Below, piece by piece: positions 15,101-15,403 of a stretch of 15,403 bases of DNA. The first letter of the stretch is position 1, and the number at the start of each line of letters is the position of its first letter. The notes under the pieces are model-generated. The model was not told the DNA's origin and did not search any database. It was given only the letters and a program-made list of their open reading frames with translations. Source of the stretch: Hydrogenothermaceae bacterium (GTDB lineage Bacteria > Aquificota > Aquificia > Aquificales > Hydrogenothermaceae); the NCBI GenBank assembly GCA_012961365.1, contig DTZN01000094.1:1-15403 (forward strand). The letters run 5' to 3'. Position numbers and translations under genes: made by a program.

Positions 15101-15329
15101 TGTTTTAAGGGTTAGACCTAAAATGATGACTGTTTCTACTATTTTGGCAGGTTTAATTCCACTAATGTATATTACAGGAGTAGGTTCTGAAGTAATGCAA
15201 AGGATAGCTGCTCCTATGATTGGTGGAGTTGTTTCTTCTGCAGTATTAACTCTCGTTGTGATACCAGCAATATATTCTATTGTTAATTTATGGAGATTAA
15301 AAAGAAAACAGTTTCTATTAAAAGGGTAG
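12189..15329 (+). CDS. cusA: Heavy-metal efflux RND pump, CusA-like Cu(I)/Ag(I) transporter
   Basis: A 1046-residue inner-membrane proton-driven pump of the HME-RND family, the expected length, with twelve transmembrane helices and two large periplasmic loops. PLDAIPDLSPPQVIVWTKW (35-53) and LGPDATGVGWVFEYAI (129-144) are CusA/CzcA signatures. The helix-4 motif AIAIGAMVDGAIVMVENAH (395-413), with D403 and E410, resembles the monovalent-metal (CusA) type rather than CzcA. M569, M619 and M668, in FMYMP, LSMIE and IDMLLTG, correspond by eye to the three methionines (M573, M623, M672) that bind Cu(I)/Ag(I) in E. coli CusA. So copper or silver is the best substrate call. It starts 25 bases after the adaptor gene with an AGGG site. 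No clear terminator follows; the next promoter begins within 15 bases. Confidence 0.95.
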   Translation: MIEKIIEWSVKNKLIVLTIVFMITGVSFWALKKTPLDAIPDLSPPQVIVWTKWSGQSPSVIEDQITYPIVSTLLSVPNIETVRGVSSFETSAVYVIFKEGTDIYWARSRVLEYLSQIKDKLPKTAEITLGPDATGVGWVFEYAIFSEKRNLWQLRTLQDWYLRYSLLSVDGVSEVASIGGFVKGYQITVNPQKLRIYDVSIKEILKALRKNNNDTGGRIIEHNGFEYIIQAKGYIQSLEDIKNITIKTDKNGIPIRIKDIALVEIVPMPRRGLVDLNGIGEVVGGIVVMRFGENAYKVIQAIKEKLNEIKQALPKDVKIIITYDRSELIEKAVATLKRALLEESLIVIVVVGLFLLHFRSALVIILTLPLAVLIGFLFMKMFNITSNIMSLGGIAIAIGAMVDGAIVMVENAHKHLEKLKRKKGKITNEDRIKAILTASKQVGKPIFFALIIIVVSFLPVFALTGQEGLLFKPLAYTKTFTMLAASVLAITLVPILMIWLIKGKIFPENKNPINWLIVKLYSPIIKITLKARYLVLIFTLLALYMVYPLYKKLSWEFMPMLNEQTFMYMPVTPFGISADEAKRITQLTDKILASFPEVDTVFGKAGRAETATDPAPLSMIETIITFKPKEYWREGMTYEKLMQEMEDKLKIYGLTNSWTYPIRGRIDMLLTGIRTPIGIKLYGDDLGKLQEIATKIEKALSKMPESLSVFADRVAQGYYLYIDIDKKKLARYGLTTDDVLTVVQTAVGGMPISTIYKGLERYPLLIRFPYDYRNNIKALENLIIPTPLNRGILLKEVAKVYYQEAPSVIKSEKGMKVVFIYITPQPNITPEEYVNKAKTVLASLDIPSGYFMEWAGQSQYLESAKERLKFIIPLTILIIFLLVYITFKDLSNTLIVMLSLPFATLGGLWYLDYLNFNMSIAVVVGFLALLGVAAETAIVMVIYLEDAVKNKLKEHGKITKDIFFKAIYEGAVLRVRPKMMTVSTILAGLIPLMYITGVGSEVMQRIAAPMIGGVVSSAVLTLVVIPAIYSIVNLWRLKRKQFLLKG

Positions 15330-15339
15330 CAACAGCAAC

Positions 15340-15368
15340 TTGATTTTCCAATCATATCTATCTATAAT
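15340..15368 (+). promoter_or_regulatory. Promoter downstream of the pump gene
   Basis: TTGATT (15340-15345) and a perfect TATAAT (15363-15368) are 17 bases apart. The predicted start site falls at about 15375, immediately before an ATG at 15376. Confidence 0.55.
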
Positions 15369-15375
15369 CATTAAT

Positions 15376-15403
15376 ATGAAAAAGTTATTAAGAATTGGCA
15401 AAC
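15376..15403 (+). CDS. Possible start of a next gene, cut by the window edge
   Basis: Only nine codons (MKKLLRIGK) are visible, so no function can be given. There is no ribosome site upstream. The strong promoter at 15340-15368 would start transcription one or two bases before this ATG, so it would be a leaderless message, or the true start is further downstream. Confidence 0.3.

Noticed and set aside
1..15403. CRISPR array, insertion sequence, tRNA or rRNA
   Set aside because: No regularly spaced repeats, transposase or terminal inverted repeats, cloverleaf with CCA end, or rRNA signature was seen on either strand.

Overview
Most of this window (about 1003 to the right end) is AT-rich DNA with tightly packed genes. 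It reads like a thermophilic Aquificales bacterium of the Sulfurihydrogenibium / Hydrogenothermaceae kind. The evidence is low GC, AT-rich codon choice, small secreted c-type cytochromes, cimA and mraY on a housekeeping block, and a CusCBA-type efflux set. The assignment is inferred from protein style and composition, not from a search. The first ~535 bases are different: very GC-rich, with frequent ATA and AGG codons as in hyperthermophilic archaea, encoding the C-terminal end of what resembles a DUF1156-type DNA methylase. Between them (536 to ~985) is stop-rich sequence of intermediate GC with no gene. The bacterial part then begins abruptly inside cimA, which lacks its start and catalytic N-terminus. 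The simplest reading is a chimeric contig joining an archaeal and a bacterial fragment near 980-1003.

Layout: 2-535 archaeal-like methylase tail; 536-1002 non-coding and junction; 1003-4397 plus-strand block of cimA (5'-truncated), a SPOUT RNA methyltransferase, mraY and a 63-residue membrane protein. Positions 4394-5139 hold two small secreted cytochromes c on the minus strand. Positions 5211-7967 hold a minus-strand array led by a PerR-type regulator, followed by a sulfite-oxidase-fold molybdoenzyme, a Spy/CpxP-like periplasmic protein, a macro-domain protein and a membrane-anchored Mrr-like protein that seems to lack its nuclease lysine.

From 8145 to 15329 on the plus strand is a six-gene metal-efflux operon: a Met-rich YtkA-like lipoprotein, a BlaI/CopY repressor, a BlaR1-like M56 membrane protease without a large sensor domain, and then outer-membrane (CusC), adaptor (CusB) and RND pump (CusA) genes. 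The pump keeps the three methionines of the E. coli CusA Cu(I)/Ag(I) path. A palindrome with TACTA/TAGTA half-sites lies across the -35 element of the operon promoter, as expected for a BlaI-family operator. The most interesting proposal here is that a penicillin-resistance-type protease/repressor pair has been adapted to sense copper or silver. The protease ends in a short, predicted periplasmic Cys-x-Cys tail in place of the penicillin sensor.

The PerR array and the efflux operon diverge from one 177-bp regulatory region (7968-8144). A further promoter and a possible leaderless gene begin at the right edge.
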